Both the position numbers and the translations under genes were made by a program. This document shows, piece after piece, positions 33,380 through 47,096 of a DNA stretch of 64,000 nucleotides (position 1 is its first letter; every line of letters starts with the position of its first letter). The stretch lies in the NCBI GenBank assembly GCA_001632425.1, contig KV425586.1, forward strand, positions 186,001 through 250,000, read 5' to 3'. Source of the stretch: Neolentinus lepideus HHB14362 ss-1 (Eukaryota; Basidiomycota; Agaricomycetes; Gloeophyllales; Gloeophyllaceae). Below the pieces are notes generated by a model that was not told the origin of the DNA, did no database searches, and saw only the letters and a list, made by a program, of their open reading frames with translations.

Positions 33380-36049
33380 TGTGTTTGTGCTAAGGTAGAA
33401 TTGTGGACTTGGCTATCTGCAAGGAATATATACCGTAAGGGCGCAGCGACGGGTGGGGCATATTCAGGACCGATCACTTACATATGGACGGAAACGAAAA
33501 TTAAATCAGGACGATAGACGAAAGAAAGGCTCTAGGTTCCTGTGCCTAGGTCTAAGTGGAAAGAGGAAAGAGAAAGACCGAAGAGACAGAGGATAGATAG
33601 AGGACTATGTCCTTGAGAAGAAGGACGGAGATTCTCGCATGCAGACCGTAGACGAGGGTATATGTAATGGTTGACAGCCCCGCGAAGACGCATTGCTATT
33701 GGTCGGTCAGTGCGGACGAACGAGACGCGATATGTGATGCGCTTTTGCGGACTTCTCTGTGGCCTCGATGCATCATCGGAGTCCGATTCGTCAGTTCTTC
33801 TTTGGAGTGCGCGAAACGTAAATCTCAGATGTCGCTTGGCTTAGTGCCAGCGTTGAAATAAGCCGAATGTTTACATAGCGAGGTGCGGCCGGATGTTTGG
33901 GATGTTGTTGATGGTTCATAAGTTTATTTCTCAGGTTGTCGTCGCTGTGATTTCGCGGAACGATGCGCAGAGTATGAAATGTTAGGCCAACCGTAGAGCA
34001 GAGAGTTACTGCTGTGGCGAAAGACAGCGAGAGGGACAGAATATTCACGCACGGATTGGACATGGAAGGAATTGGCCGTTGATATGCCTGCCGCTCGAAG
34101 CGACGACTTGCCAGCGGGCTGTGGCAGGACCCTGGTCACCCCCAGCCACTGTTATATACAGTCAATAGTCCTGCTGTCGACTAGGCATCCCTCCTTGGGT
34201 AACGGCTTCTCAGAGAATAAATCCGCTGAATGGAGCAAGGAGTATGGTGTGGAGACTGCTTGCACTGCACAGAAGATTGCTGATGACTTCCAAACAGGTC
34301 CAATATACAAATTATGGCTAATGATCATCCCGAACGTGTTCGGGACCGCTGTCAGGTTGGTTGATGAGTCAGATGCTTATCTTGAATTGGATTCAGTCCA
34401 GAGACATGTATACTAAACGCGCCGTATCGCAGCCTCCGAAATCTTGACTGGTGACGCCTCCATACACTTCACCCGTTATGGCGATGCTATGGAGAAAAGT
34501 TCCGAACAGAAGAAACCCAAGAATGCGCCACTTGCGGCTCATCACTCCTAAGGACAAGCTCCTAGTCATCAGTATCCACGCACACAGCTCGCTCGCAGCT
34601 GTTCCTGGCGCCTATTTGGTCGGGATGTTCTCCTTCACGAAGTACGATGGATGGCCAGATGGAAGAGGATCGGCACAAGTCGGAGACATTGATAATCTTT
34701 GCCATGACAATGATGGCAGAAGGCCCGAAAGTCGATGGCCTCAGTCATATTCCCATAGAACTCCTTTGTGAAAGATTTGAAGCACAATTACAGATTCAAA
34801 ATCTGTCGGAGACCGGAAGCGGAAGGATGTGATTAGCTGCCATCGCCTTCTCCGCAGGGAAGCTCTTCCCCTAGCAAGCTCTAGATCTTCAACTATGTGC
34901 TCACCATAAACTGCTTATTTTGCGCAAAAACTCGGAGAACGTTCAGAAACTTCGCCTTCCAAGGGTCGTCATTCGATATGGTTTTTAGACCTGTCTTATA
35001 AGTCAAATCGTAATATATTGAATCTGTGGACAATACTTTCTTCTGTCTATAGGATGAACAGAACACTATCACTGCCAGTAAGCAGCCCTTGAATCGTCCA
35101 AGTTCGTTACAAAGGCCAGGAGAGAGTAGGCGCAGCAAAACCCGGGAGTCGGAATCAACGGCACCGTATCAGATTCTGTCAGAGTGAGAAAACACCATGG
35201 AGATAGGTAATAGAGAGCCAAGGGGCGTTTCGGACTCCAGAGCGTCTCGAGATGCTTACTTCATGTCATTGACTGAAATGGCCCGACGTATCGGCCAAGG
35301 TCAGTAGATTGACAAGTATCATCAATCAATGCAAGCAGATCTAGTTTCATGGAGAATTGAATTCTTCATGATCCTTGAGACGGTGTATCCTTGAAGCGGG
35401 CTATGAGTGGCCCCACATGTGGCTTCCGAAATGTGTTGCTGTTTGTAGGGCCACCATTCCGGCGCTCCGGAGGTCTCGTTTCTAAGTTCTCAGCCACGCT
35501 CGTCAAATATTTATCGCCTTCTGTATCGACTTGTTCCTGTCTTGCATCAAAGATCCAGGATGGCTTCTCCAGATTCGTCGTCGAGCGCATCTGTTCTCGA
35601 AGTCGTCTCAACCCCTTGAAAAGGAAGATAGCTTTGGGAGTGGGTAAAGCAAGTGTTCAGACGAATTTTCCGGTTGTTATCGTTCAGATGCTGGACTGTT
35701 TATATCATGAGTCGTCGCTTCACTCAGATGACATAGATAATTTCTGCGATCCAATTCACAGTCGTCAATATGTAGCAAATTTTACCAAGTTTCATGACAT
35801 ACGCTCGCACTCTTCCCTCACCTCGAGATTGCCTGCTCCTTCACAACCTCAGTCCTTCGTGCTTGATCCCACCCTCCGTAAAACCATTACGCTCATCCTC
35901 ATCTCCCCCACCATCTTCACAGTCCACACCCTCCTCGCGAATATCATTCTTGACTCTCCTGAATCCGTCCCGATTTTGCTGTTGAAGATTCTTCTCAAGG
36001 CTCGAATATCATTTGCTGTGTTATGATGTAAGCGCTTCTTGGATGTGAT
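33380..36049. other. 2.7 kb with no assignable gene
   Basis: A 211-codon plus frame (35391-36026) and an 81-codon minus frame (35611-35366) overlap and neither shows a family pattern. The frame 34451-34771 is also unassigned. Nothing here resembles a transposase or an RNA gene. Confidence 0.3.
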
Positions 36050-36290
36050 TGTCACCGCGTCGCTGACAAGAGCTTAAGTACTAGACTGTTCAAGAAGTCG
36101 CCTTCATCTCTGTCAGCTGGTTGCAACGACTATCGGAACCAGATGGATCCCAGCTCAGCGGAATTCAGGAACGGCCTTAAGCCGGGGTATCCCCAGGATA
36201 GACCTACATGCTCTGGAAAGACGAGCGCGGTAGGCACAGTCCATCAGCATCCAAGATTGTCACATTCATCCGTCGGTAATTTTTCTTCAG
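36050..36290 (-). pseudogene. F-box gene scrap (LRR-like region)
   Basis: On the minus strand the text ALVFPEHVGLSWGYPG, then LNSAELGSIWFR and DEGDFLNSLV, matches GLVFPDKVGRSWYWPT, LESLELESIWFR and DEGDFLDRLL of the 614-aa F-box gene. Only this 240-nt part of the gene is present. Confidence 0.55.
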
Positions 36291-37303
36291 CTCTGTGCTC
36301 ACTGACATGCCACTTTCACCAGTGATGATACCGTGTACAGCATCCAGATCGCATCAGAACGTTTCGCAATGACTCTGCGCTGATGACGATGTCATTCCAT
36401 AATTTTGCGCCGTAGAAAAGAGTACTCTGCTATGTCTTGGAGACCAACCCGAAGACATTCGATCTGTCTTAAGGCGGAATTGCCCTGTTGTCCCCTCGAG
36501 TTACTGGCTCATGTAGGAGGTAACTTCGCGAACCATGACACATGGAAAATTCGTTTATCCTTGTAATGCGATGAGAGTCGTGGCACGGCGTGATATGGTA
36601 GGTCGACTCACTCTAAATACATGTATAACAAACGAATATTAGAGAATGTATAATGAATTGATTATGTGAGATGACCCTAGCTGCACGCGATATTGCAAAT
36701 GTTGGTGGCAGAGTTGACGTGTTGTTGACGGTTATTTACCATGGCCATTGCGGCGTGGGAGATTCGATCAGGCTGTTTGCTCAACTCGACATGGACAATA
36801 GAGCTCGGGATATAAAGACTGTTCATCAACTACATAACGTGAACAGACACAACAGCAATCATAGGACTCATGCATCTGTAGAATACCACGATTGATAATG
36901 GACGAAATATGTCATAAATAAATAAGAGTAAACAGGGACAAACATGGTCACGTGACATCCAAGTGACCATTGTTCTTGCAGCTATCGCCTAAAACTCTCT
37001 GCTCGCCACATACCGCTCACAGGTCGAACCAACCTCCGAGAAGACCTTTGGAAGATATACATCATCCCAGCAGTCACCATAACCACCTCGCTGCATCGCA
37101 CGCCTCTCTTCTGCTTAAGTAAGATCATAGATCTGACCTACGACGTTCCAGGATATATAAACAGCATCCTTCACGCCCAATCTCGTACTCATTTTCAAAT
37201 TACGCAAGACTAAAGAAACATCACATCCCTCTGCTACCTACTGTAAGTCAGATGCATTGATGTTTCGTGCCACCTGTCTAACAAAGGGTGCCTATAAGCG
37301 ATT
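36291..37303. other. Intergenic upstream of F-box gene
   Basis: No gene seen. A CCAGGATATATAAACAGC TATA-like site lies near 37149-37166, about 140 nt before the next start codon, and is a likely promoter element. Confidence 0.4.
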
Positions 37304-39058
37304 ATGTCCGACCTCATCGCTACAGCACCCACATTCGGAAGAATACCGACCGAGACTATAGCAGTCATCGGAGAGCACATCGTGAAAGAGATGAGAGCAG
37401 AGCATGGCGACAAAGTGGCGTCGGACAGATGGTGGTCCATCACTCAGACTTGCAGGCGATGGCGCGACGTGCTCTGCGACAGTGCAGCCCTTTGGACGAA
37501 CGTGACGATAAAGGGGATTGACTACTTACAGGAAATGCTTGTGCGATCGAAGAAGTTACCGCTGACGATTCACGGGAGTCTCTGCTCTGACGACGACCAG
37601 ACAAACTGCAAGAAGCTTCGGTTAATCATGAGCCATTCATCGCGAATACGGTCTCTTTGCATCACTGTCTCACCAGGAGCCTTGAAGGACTTGACGGAAG
37701 TTCCTCATATCAGTGAGATGAACAAGCTCGAAGCCCTGGACATCACCCAAATCCCCATCGAGACGCTTGAGGACGGGATGCCCAACACGGACATCTTATC
37801 CCGCTTCCAGTCCCCTGTCCTGCGCAGCCTCCGTCTGACCCATTTCCAGTTCGACGACGTCCAGCCTCTTCTGTGTTCCACATTGACAACACTTACCCTA
37901 ACGGGGCCTGGTTCAGCATCGCCGTCAGAGATGGCTCAAGTCCTGCAGGGCATGCCCGACCTTGAGTCACTGAATCTCCTTCTGAACTTCTCACCCTCTG
38001 ACGCAGTTTAGATGTTTACCCAGGCATACATTCAAGGACAAGCAGGGCCACCTCCTATCCCGGAATCACCAGTTACACTCCGGTCTCTGAGGAAGTTGGT
38101 CTTCTGCATCTGTGGTATTGGGGCAGCAGAATTCCTAGCACACATCCGTGCTCCTCAGCTGATTTTTGCAAGAATTGAGATCATGGCCATGATCCACGTA
38201 CATCCAATAATGCAGCTCATCGAGGAGCCCATTCGCTCATTCGGGCCACTTCACGGGTTCGAAGGCTGCACCATATACTGCCCTAATGTCGGGGCCCTAT
38301 ACTTTATGTTAGCACCTCAGCCGACGACGACGAATTGGACAGCCCAAGATAGCGGAATCTGCCTCGTCTTCAATGAATTCAACTACGAGGATGAGGGTTA
38401 TATTCTGCGTGAGCTGCGCGAGAGTCTTGGACCTCGTCTGTCGGCCGTCAAGCGCGTCAGTATCCTAGACGGCAGAGCATACACCGACATTGCGGTCAGG
38501 CAGTGGAAGCAGCTATTTATGCTCATGCCAGGTGTCGACACCCTACATCTCTCAGGGAGGCACAGTTCATACTTCCCTGCGGGCTTGAAGTTCCGTGGCA
38601 CGCCAAACAATACGTGGCAGCCGTACTTCCCAACATTGCAATTCGTTGAGTTGCACTCTCTGAGATTCCGGGCTACGTCGGAGGTCGCCGATCGTGAAGA
38701 TAATGATTTCATACAGCGGCTAGTAAAGCCTTATCAGCGTCGTCACACAACGAAACACATAATAAAACTTACTGTGATGGATGGGATCAATGTCTGCCAA
38801 GAAGACATTAAATTCCTGAAGCAAATTTTCCACTCCATTTCTTGGGACGGAAAGGAGGTGTGGGATGACGAGCCGGATCCGGAGTTGGAATACTATGATG
38901 ACGGGGAGGGCGACGATGATCAGGAGAGCAATGCTGATGAGGATGAAGAACTTGAGGAGGATAGGGCTGAGCTGGAAGGTGATCCCGTTGGTATAGAGAT
39001 CGAGAAGGACGGGGAAGAAGCTGGGTACTGGGGCGATGCCGAGAGTGAGGATGAGTAA
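37304..39058 (+). pseudogene. F-box protein with acidic tail, one in-frame TAG
   Basis: The frame opens at ATG 37304 (SDLIATAPTFGRIPTETIAV) with the F-box in residues 12-60, ending SITQTCRRWRDVLCDSA. It has LRR-like strands (LRSLRLTHFQFDDVQPLL, VDTLHLSGRHSSYFPAGL), the family segment PYQRRHTTKHIIKLTVMDGI and a tail very rich in Asp/Glu. The only interruption is TAG at 38009-38011, between SPSDAV and MFTQAYIQG. The 584 sense codons on either side are otherwise open and align end to end with the 614-aa paralogs. It could be a recent pseudogene, a sequencing error or a read-through case. If translated as is, it gives a 235-residue F-box protein lacking most of the recognition region. Confidence 0.85.
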
Positions 39059-41526
39059 TTAATGTCAGAGTCTGGTATGCCAAACCAAACATGATATCTT
39101 CCTTGCCCATATTGTATTTTTCGCTGAGAACTTTGCAATCTATCGATCGGAGACACATCTTCCACCATCGGAGGACCATACTAGTCACAAGACGTTCAAG
39201 AAGACGCATCTCAAGCTTACTATCGACTGGAGGCATCTGACTTGAAGTTATTTGCAAGTATAATTCGTGCAGAGATCATGAACATCAGAGTCCATCGCGT
39301 GCCTTGACGTGGGAGGCCAATTTGGCTTTGAAAAAATCATCATGTCAGCGGCCATATAAGCGAATCGATACTCACTGCCAAGCCTAGCGAGGCAGCGCGC
39401 TATGAATCAAGGGCTTCATTCCTTGTGGAGATTCTCATCCGACACAACTCTGAATCGGACAAAGATATCCGCAAAGAAAGGTACACCTCAACGGGTGAAG
39501 GGTTGAGTGAATGCTCTGCTCTTAGCGCCGCTGACTCTCTGTGACCTTCTCCTATCGCCAGGATATGCACCGAGCTTACACCTGACCCAGAAGCCATGTT
39601 TAGATTGGGAGTTTGATATCCACCATTTGCTCAACCCTGGTTCGTCTGCACATACTGGATGCAAGGATAGGAGCGATCTCAGAAGATAAAGGTCGGCTGC
39701 AGGAAGCTTCCACAAATCCTTCCAGATGAGGCTGAACCAGGTGAGATGAAGGACATGCTTGTCGTCTACCGTCTCAAGACGTAGATATAGTCCACGACGA
39801 ATGTGCAGCACGTTCAACGTCACAAACGACTGCTGCCAAATTGCTTCACGCGACAAATAGCCACAAATAAAGCCACAAAACCCCAAGTTCGCGCCCGTCA
39901 TGAGACACCTGTCCTCAATTCTTGCGGAATCGAATGACCCGACACAGGCATACGATGCTATTCAGCTGGACATCCGATGCCTACGTGACGCTCCCTCGAA
40001 CAACTATGGACGACACTCTGAACGATTCCTCTTTAAGCCCTAAGCCTGCGATACCGCCGAACGCGTTAAGAGTATTCCAGGTTGCATTGGATAGCAAGTG
40101 CAACCAAGTTTGGTGCCACTAGATTAAACGTCTGAAATTTACTGCAATCATAGGTACGGGTCAAATTTGTTATTCCAAAATCCGAAATCTGCCCTGGTGT
40201 GGACGTTTAGTTATTCAGAGTACCGAGCAGAGAGGAGCGATTATATACATCATCTGCCAGTCTATTATTGCATTCCATCTGCGTGTCTTCCTGCGTTGTC
40301 TCCGCAGATATCAGGACGTTCGTCAATACCTCCGATGTTCGCAGATATACTACCCGAGTGCTGGACAGGATTGCCCCTTCCACAGAGGTTGGCGGTTCGC
40401 TTCACGATACATATCCGATGCTGTCGAACCATACAGATTCGGCTGTACGGTGGAGGGTTCGGATCGGATCCAGCACCTCACGAGTTCCATCTATGGTGCG
40501 ACCGACCGACCGATTGCCGACACCTGTTGATGTTGGATGTTAGGAAGTATGTGTTCGCAATACTTTGTAGGGTCGAAGAGCTCCACTGTCCAGCATCGAT
40601 GTCTTCCACTCTCATGGAGACGGTGCCAGGACGACCCGCTGCAGGTCATCGCATCGAATCTCGAGACGTTTATTCTACTATCCTACGACGGCTCCTCCAA
40701 AGTACACGATTCTGTTTTCTCCTTTACCTTCACGGGACTTCAACGACACTCTATTTACATTTGCACGGCCTACCCATATGGCATACGGTCGCATGCTATC
40801 AACTTCCATATATGCCTTCAGGTTTGCATATGACTTTCTCCGGGCACAAAGATCCGAACTACTTCCTTTTCCGAGCCATCCGCGCTCCCTGTCTCATCAC
40901 CATTCGTCCTTGTGAGCTCCAAATCGCTTCCATTATCATGGACTCCATCTGATCCCCTTGCTCGCCAAACCATTTTAAGAGCTGACCTACCGCTCTATGT
41001 GTTCGGGATTCTCACTTCCGGAGCCCTTCGCATTTCCTTGCTCGAGAAATCTCTTACTTTTTTCACTGCATTTCATCTCGTATCCCAATATTGGAAAGGT
41101 GATGCATGGTCCTCGCGATGATCTCCTTGGCTGGCAGCCGTGTTCGCGACAGTACTGATCGCACTTGCATCGTGCATACAGCACGTGCAACAGTGACTAT
41201 TATTGTAAGTATAACTAGACTTGGACGTCTCGGACAAAGAGATGCGGGGCTTCCATCATGATCCACATGGCAGCACAGGTTTTCAGACATTGTACCAATG
41301 AGCAGGTAAGTAAAGCCGTTGGGACAGTTCCGAAGACTCTGCAGTCTCTTGTGGTGCGTTCTATATCACGCTTTCTCATCCCCCTCTGATGCACCTTGCG
41401 TTTCACAGGACTGTACCTGCGTGGGCGCAGGGGTAGGCCATTAAATTGTGAGATGTTCTTAGATTCCGTACCCTCAGCTAATCTCAGCCCAGCCACCGTT
41501 CAGCGAAGCAGTCGTAGAAAAGTGGC
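39059..41526. other. 2.5 kb with no confident gene
   Basis: A 261-codon plus frame at 40167-40952 overlaps other moderate frames. A neighbouring frame has ASNLETFILLSYDGSS and another has EELHCPASMSSTLMETVPG, faintly like Agaricomycete F-box-type text, but I cannot support an assignment. Probably decayed sequence. Confidence 0.3.
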
Positions 41527-42810
41527 ATGACCTTATTAGAAGAGTCGTATGGGGTCATGTATATCGGTGCTACTGTTTCTTATTGGTTGGTGTCGATTCT
41601 AGAGAATTATCCCGTTGAAACTAAGAACGATATCGTACATATTATACGGAATCGCCTTGGGACAGTTCATGATGTTTTTCCGGAAGATCGACAAGACCGG
41701 GATGACGATTAATTGTCTGGTGAGCATTATAACTATCGTTAAGTCTCCGAGCCTAACTAACGAAGACGTCTGGTATCCCAGGTCATATTCACATTTCACA
41801 TGGCTAGTGCGGTGTCATTTCTGAGACGTCGCTCGACTGTCTCATGTCTCTTAGATGGATACTCTCCAGCAGTGTCTGATAATCCATGCACTCTGGTTCT
41901 ACCTCGTTCGTTGGGGCGGAGGGGGTAGTGAAGACCGCTATAATAGTAATTGGTAAGTAATTTGCTTCTTGTCTCATACCCAGGAGTTCAATTCCAATTA
42001 CGTGACCAGGAGTCTCCAGGTAGGCGCTTTTCTGGTATATCGTTCTTCTTATGTGCGACGGGACTTCAGGCACAAGCCATTCCATCTGTACGTGTTGTAT
42101 CTATTTAATCTAGTCCATCCTGATCCATTTCTTCCAGGTAATCCTGACTTTAACGGTCCAGTGGTACGGCCTTTGTCCTCATTCAATATGGTTTCCTTAT
42201 TTTATAATGCAGTTTCTTTGCCATTCGATTGTGGAGATGTGTATTGTTAGCCCTCTCCTTCGCATGACTCATTTGAATCGAATGGCTATAGCCAGCGAAA
42301 GGAGGTGGACCTTCATCTTGGTATACAACGAGATCCTTTCGCGCTTTGATTAAGTGCTGACCTTCATCCATAGTTTTTGCCGATCGTAACTGCATTCGAT
42401 GAGTTCTAGTCTTGAAGTACGCGTTCTTGATGATTGATTATCGCTCTTCAGTTCTCTCTTTATGCGAGTCGATCTCCAGGCGTCTTCCAATATGTGTATT
42501 ATACCTTATTGTACGGCTTGGACCATCAGAAGGTAAGTGCTGGCCGAATTATCCTGTCTGCTTTGACTCAAGTTCTGACGATCGCGTAGCTTTGTCCAAC
42601 CTGCGCCACTGTTCTGCATCCCAGGTATGCACACCGGGATCACCAATCTGACCGCTACGGCGATCTTGGAGACCGCGAATGCATGTTGTCTCGTCGGTGA
42701 CGTTGGTATGTCGGTTATCTCGTGTTGTCAACTCTGGGAGCGCCGCTCGGACGCACTGGGAGAGTCCAAGTACGCCATCGTGACTTATTCTGCAATTAGT
42801 GACTGATAGG
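41527..42810 (+). pseudogene. DUF6534-like multi-pass membrane protein, decayed
   Basis: Pieces in order resemble this basidiomycete family. Helix 1 is YGVMYIGATVSYWLVSILE, followed in another frame by YRTYYTESPWDSS. Then comes MDTLQQCLIIHALWFYLVRW, like the family's LDTLHxALxxHxxYYYLV core. Further on are a hydrophobic stretch around 42130-42250 and ITNLTATAILETANACCLVG. The pieces lie in different frames with stops between them, more than introns alone explain. Family function is unknown; members have about seven membrane helices and are numerous in Agaricomycetes. Confidence 0.4.
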
Positions 42811-43166
42811 GAAATTGTTTCTTTTGGAGGCATCGCTGATAACTTGATTAGATACAGTTTGACGACCGGTCTTCTGTCGAGGCAGGCTGTACTGCTTGTA
42901 TATATCAATATCTCCTGACGCTAATCTATCCGTCCAGTATAATTACTTTTCTTTGATTCACATTCGTCTAAACCCTCCACAATGCTCCTCCGTACCATCT
43001 TACACTGTCTTCACCAGTTCTCGACAGGTTTTTTTGAAATTGCATCTTCTCGGTTTGCCGAACACGTCCTTCCAGGCACACAATATACACTGTGCTTACA
43101 TTAGCAGGTGATATAAAATACACTAGAGCCGACAGTCGACGATGCCAACCGCCGATGATAATGCTT

Positions 43167-44818
43167 TCATTCAACCTGCTCAATCGTCTTCTTCGCCTCC
43201 ACGCCAGGGGTCTTCTCTTCTGGTGCCCCAGCAAAGCCCTCCTGTGCCCCTTCGCGCTCCTTCGACCTCTCCACCACCTCGCGCATATTCTTCGCACCAG
43301 CGAACAGGAAGTCGATGCTCTCGAGCGTACGACCCGCGGTCTCAGGGAACCACCGCCAGGCGACGCCGATGGAGACCCAGTTGAAGACGGCAAAGATGAC
43401 GTACGTCTTCCAGCCGATGTCGGAGAGCGCAGGGGGAGTGATCTCGACGACGAGGAAGGTAGTGAGCCATTGAAAGACGACGGAGAGGGCGCCACCGCGT
43501 TGGCGGTTGCGGAGCGGTAGGATCCTGTAATATTCAAGATTGCATCAGTGCAAGTCCTTTGACAGTCGTGCATAATCTAATTATGGAACGCACTCGCTAG
43601 GGTAGCACCACATGTTTGACATCCAGCCAATGGTGAAGAAGCCTTGGAACAAGTACAGCATCACGACTGCACCAGTACCGTTGTATCTCCCGCCAATCTT
43701 GATGAGAATACCGGAGACGAGCATGCAGCTGCCCATTCCCCAGGAACCGAAAATGAACAGGCGTCTTCTTCCGACCCGGTCAAGGATAAACCAAGGAATG
43801 AACGACATGACCAAGAAGAACAACTGCAGACCTCCAGAGAGGAGCAGCGACTGGTGCCTGTTCAGGCCGACGGAGTTCTCCATCACGTACGGCGCATAGT
43901 ACGTGATGATATTCGTGCCGGTGAACTGCTGCATGGCCTGCACTGCGCAGGCGATGGCGGTGCGCTGCCAGCCCATGATGCCCCCGTCGGTGAAGACGTC
44001 TTTCCACGAACCTGACTCGGACGATTCGAGGGCAATCGCGTGCTGGATGTCGGCGAACTCGGCGCGAACGTTGGGCGACTCGGCGGGCGCGTAGCGAAGG
44101 GAGCAGAGGACGCTTAGTGCCTCATCCGTGAAGCCGTGTGATGCAAGCCACCGCGGGGACTCTACGTGAGAGGGGCGGTGAGTGACTGCGAACATAGATA
44201 TAAGTGCGTACCTGGCAGAACTGCGCACATCGCGATGAGGAGGAAGGCGAAGATGACCTGGAACGCGATAGGGAAGCGCCACTGGACGGATGAATTCTTT
44301 AGCGACATCCCATAGTCGATCCAGTACGCGATGACAATGCCCACGATGAGCATGCTCAACTGCACCGCTATCATCCTGCCTCGCGAAGCAGCGGGGGTCG
44401 TCTCCGATTGGTATATAGGCACGACGCTGGTGATCAGGCCCATGCCCAAGCCCGTGACTATCCGGCCCGCAATCATCTCTGGGCGCCCGTAGCTCGCGGA
44501 CTGGATGACTGTGCCCACTACGAGGACGGCGGCGCCCCACGCGCAAATAGTCTTCCGCCCGAAGCGCTCGCCCCAGAAGGCGCACCCGAGGGCACCGAAC
44601 AGGCACCCGAGCTCGTACACAGCGACGATGAAGCCGAGGAGCGTGGCGGAGGGGTGGTTGAGCTGTGCAAGGAAGAGGGGGTCTGTCGTCAGGCCCGAGA
44701 AGACGCCGTTGTCGTAACCAAAAAGGAGGAAACCGAGGGAACAGCAGAAGGTGATGATATAAAGAAGAGGTTTGCCTCGTAGGCCGTAGGACTTGATCTG
44801 TTGGTTAGTCGCGGTCAT
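43167..44818 (-). CDS. MFS transporter, sugar-porter type
   Basis: Three exons (introns at about 44163-44212 and 43526-43595) give an unbroken protein of roughly 540 residues. Sugar-porter signatures are present in order: FLLFGYDNGVFSGL in helix 1, GERFGRKTICAWG in loop 2-3, GRIVTGLGMGLITSVVPIYQ with SETTPAASRGRM, ESPRWL after helix 6, QQFTGTNIITYYAPYV in helix 7, DRVGRRRLFIFG, and PETAGRTLESIDFLF at the end. Such proteins import sugars or related solutes by proton symport at the plasma membrane. In metabolite clusters relatives can act on other small molecules. The gene lies 2.3 kb from the sesquiterpene synthase on the same strand. It looks fully functional. The substrate cannot be read from sequence. 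Confidence 0.9.
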
Positions 44819-45778
44819 GATTCCAGCGTTCTATGTCGTGCAACACCGGGGAGGGAGGCCGTTACCGGATGCTTTGGAGAGAGACCGTCGAGCCTTCGAG
44901 CGGTCCCAGGACTTTATCATGTCTGATAAATGATGTTCTTCGCAACAGTCAACATTGTCAGATGAACCGAGGGGCGAGGTCATCTGAACACATGACGATG
45001 AAAGCAGAGGTCCCGGCATATGTTCGGAATGCGCTGTCAGAGGCTAACAGCGTCCACTGCAGAGGACCCTAGACATCAGTGCTGAAGGAGATGCTTTCTG
45101 CCTGTCGCGAAGACACTCCCATTGCCTTCAAAACAAGATTGGCTCTGAATCTGCCGTGACAATTCGAAACATCAGTCTGGAGGCTCTAAATCATTAATGT
45201 AGTGCAGCACTAAATGCATGTCTGTCCACGTACTTGCTTAATCTCTTACACAGTTCCAAAATGAATAATCAGGAGGGCTCACAAAATCGAAATCATGAAG
45301 ACGATCCAAGTGCCTGACTACACTGCAAGGTGGCCACGATACAATATAGGCACAAACAGACGCAAACACGAACTTCCCGTTTCGTCACTGCCGTTTGTGG
45401 ACGCAAATCCTCTGCGGTGGCGGGCTTGCCGTGATAGCAATGCCTCGTCTCGTGCCAACATCATTCGTTGACAGTGGCCGGCTACGCACAAATGCAACCG
45501 TTATGTGCACGCATCGAGTTCATTCTGGTCGGAGAGCAGTCTGCCATGCTTCGAATACACACTAATTCTTCCGTCTACTTCCGTACCGCGTTTCTTCAAT
45601 CAGAGTGCGTATCCATTTTACCTGCGTCTACTTGCTCTGACATTTGGGTGTAGATGTACCGTTTCACTGCTTGGTCGAAACTTGTCTCCCGCTAGTCTAC
45701 GTCCGTCTTCTCGCAAACCCGCCACATCTCCACCAAACAACGCAATAACAAACCTCTCTTCTACCTCGCTCCGCTCCC
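44819..45778. other. Intergenic between MFS gene and reductase relic
   Basis: Upstream side of the MFS gene. No clear TATA box. Short frames only. Confidence 0.4.
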
Positions 45779-46190
45779 TCCCACGAAACTCGGCCGCTGG
45801 CGCAATCTTTCTCCTCTCGCACTTGTCACCGTCTCCCTCTCTGCCTCGGCGGTATGAGCATAGGCGATAAATGGGGAGACTACGGCTATGGCTGAACAAG
45901 GTCAGATCTGTCACCTTCTGCGATCGTAGGCTGACTGAGCTCTGAACAGGAATCGTGTTTCAAGCTGCTTGATACGTACTTCGACGCTGGAGGGAACTTC
46001 ATTGACACCGCAGATAACTAGTACGCCGTTCCAAAGCATCGCGCGCACTTTACGGTGTATCTAACGAAGACGAGACGCCATAAATGTTCATCGGCGAGTG
46101 GGCACAGGAGTGCGGCATCCATGACCAACTCGTCATCGCAACCAAAGTGCATCCCCATCTCACGCACCCTAATTTTGCATCTCTCATCCG
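45779..46190 (+). pseudogene. Aryl-alcohol dehydrogenase-like aldo/keto reductase relic
   Basis: The N-terminal third of an AAD-type reductase can be read in pieces: PTKLGRWRNLSPLALVTVS, then after a shift MSIGDKWGDYGYG, after a consensus-like intron ESCFKLLDTYFDAGGNFIDT, then MFIGEWAQECGIHDQLVIAT. Stop codons separate the pieces (before MSIGD, after YGYG, and TAA before MFIGEW). The catalytic Tyr region (DTADNY in relatives) is cut off at DTADN. The remaining two thirds of the enzyme were not found. The family uses NADPH to reduce aldehydes. Confidence 0.7.
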
Positions 46191-47096
46191 GATTCCCTGG
46201 TAATATTATTGTGCGTCCACGTTTTCTTATTGGGGCGGAGGTGGTAGCTGGCGATTGTGGTTCGTAGGGAAATGGCTCGGCGAATATGATGGCGATGATG
46301 ACGGTCGGCCACTTTGATAGAGTGCCCTTGGTGCCGGCTATCAGGCTTGCATTTCGAGATTGACGTCTGTCTCGGAGTTCACACCGTCCAGTCCCCTCGC
46401 TTTGTGTGCTGACTGTTTATTAGATGATAAACTATTTCGTTGCAAAGGACCAAGGAGCATCTGGATCGTTTTCGTGTGGATATGCTGGCGATGTGGGATC
46501 AAATTGAGAGGTCTGCCTGGTCGACTTCGTCTGTTGATCCACCATCCGTCTCGGAGTGCTGCATCATATATCCATCGCTCCGGGAGTCAGGAGGGAGGGA
46601 CTCTTTCATTGGTCTTCTCCCTCTGGCTTTCTGGGTTCACTCTCATGCACTAGTGTTTAGAGCTATCACACACTGCCTCGACTCGTTGTTACCACAGTAG
46701 ACTCCCGCAGCGCTAATTCCTCATACTGTTCTCTTACCCAATATGGACCGAAATTGTGGGTCCCACTATCAAAGGCCTCGGATCTGCTGCGTCTTTGAAG
46801 TTGTCGCAACCCAGAAGCCACACCTTTCGTTTTCATGTTACAACAAACGTTCTTATCATTGCTGCGCTAGCGCTGACCATGGACGCGTGATAATAGAAAG
46901 ATCGCGTTTAATAAATAGTGAGACAGAGCAATGCCAGGAGAGTACTATGATTTTGAAGCGACATGTGCGATAAAATACTGTGATCTATAAAACACGACAA
47001 TATCTAATGGAATACGACATCTAAATTCCTGCGGTCTATAGCTGTACAACATCCTGTAGAGAGGGAAAGACACAACCAAGAACGAGAAATGAGAGC
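46191..47096. other. Intergenic between two genes, no gene recognised
   Basis: Frames at 46360-46653 and 46440-46700 overlap and have no family signature; part may be unrecognisable remains of the reductase. The far end is the 3' flank of the terpene synthase. Confidence 0.35.

Noticed and set aside
35391..36026. 211-codon plus frame as a gene
   Set aside because: Rich in Ser/Arg/Cys, no start context or motif, and a competing minus-strand frame overlaps it.
40167..40952. 261-codon plus frame as a gene
   Set aside because: Overlapped by other frames of similar length, odd amino-acid composition and no recognisable domain; kept only as unassigned sequence.
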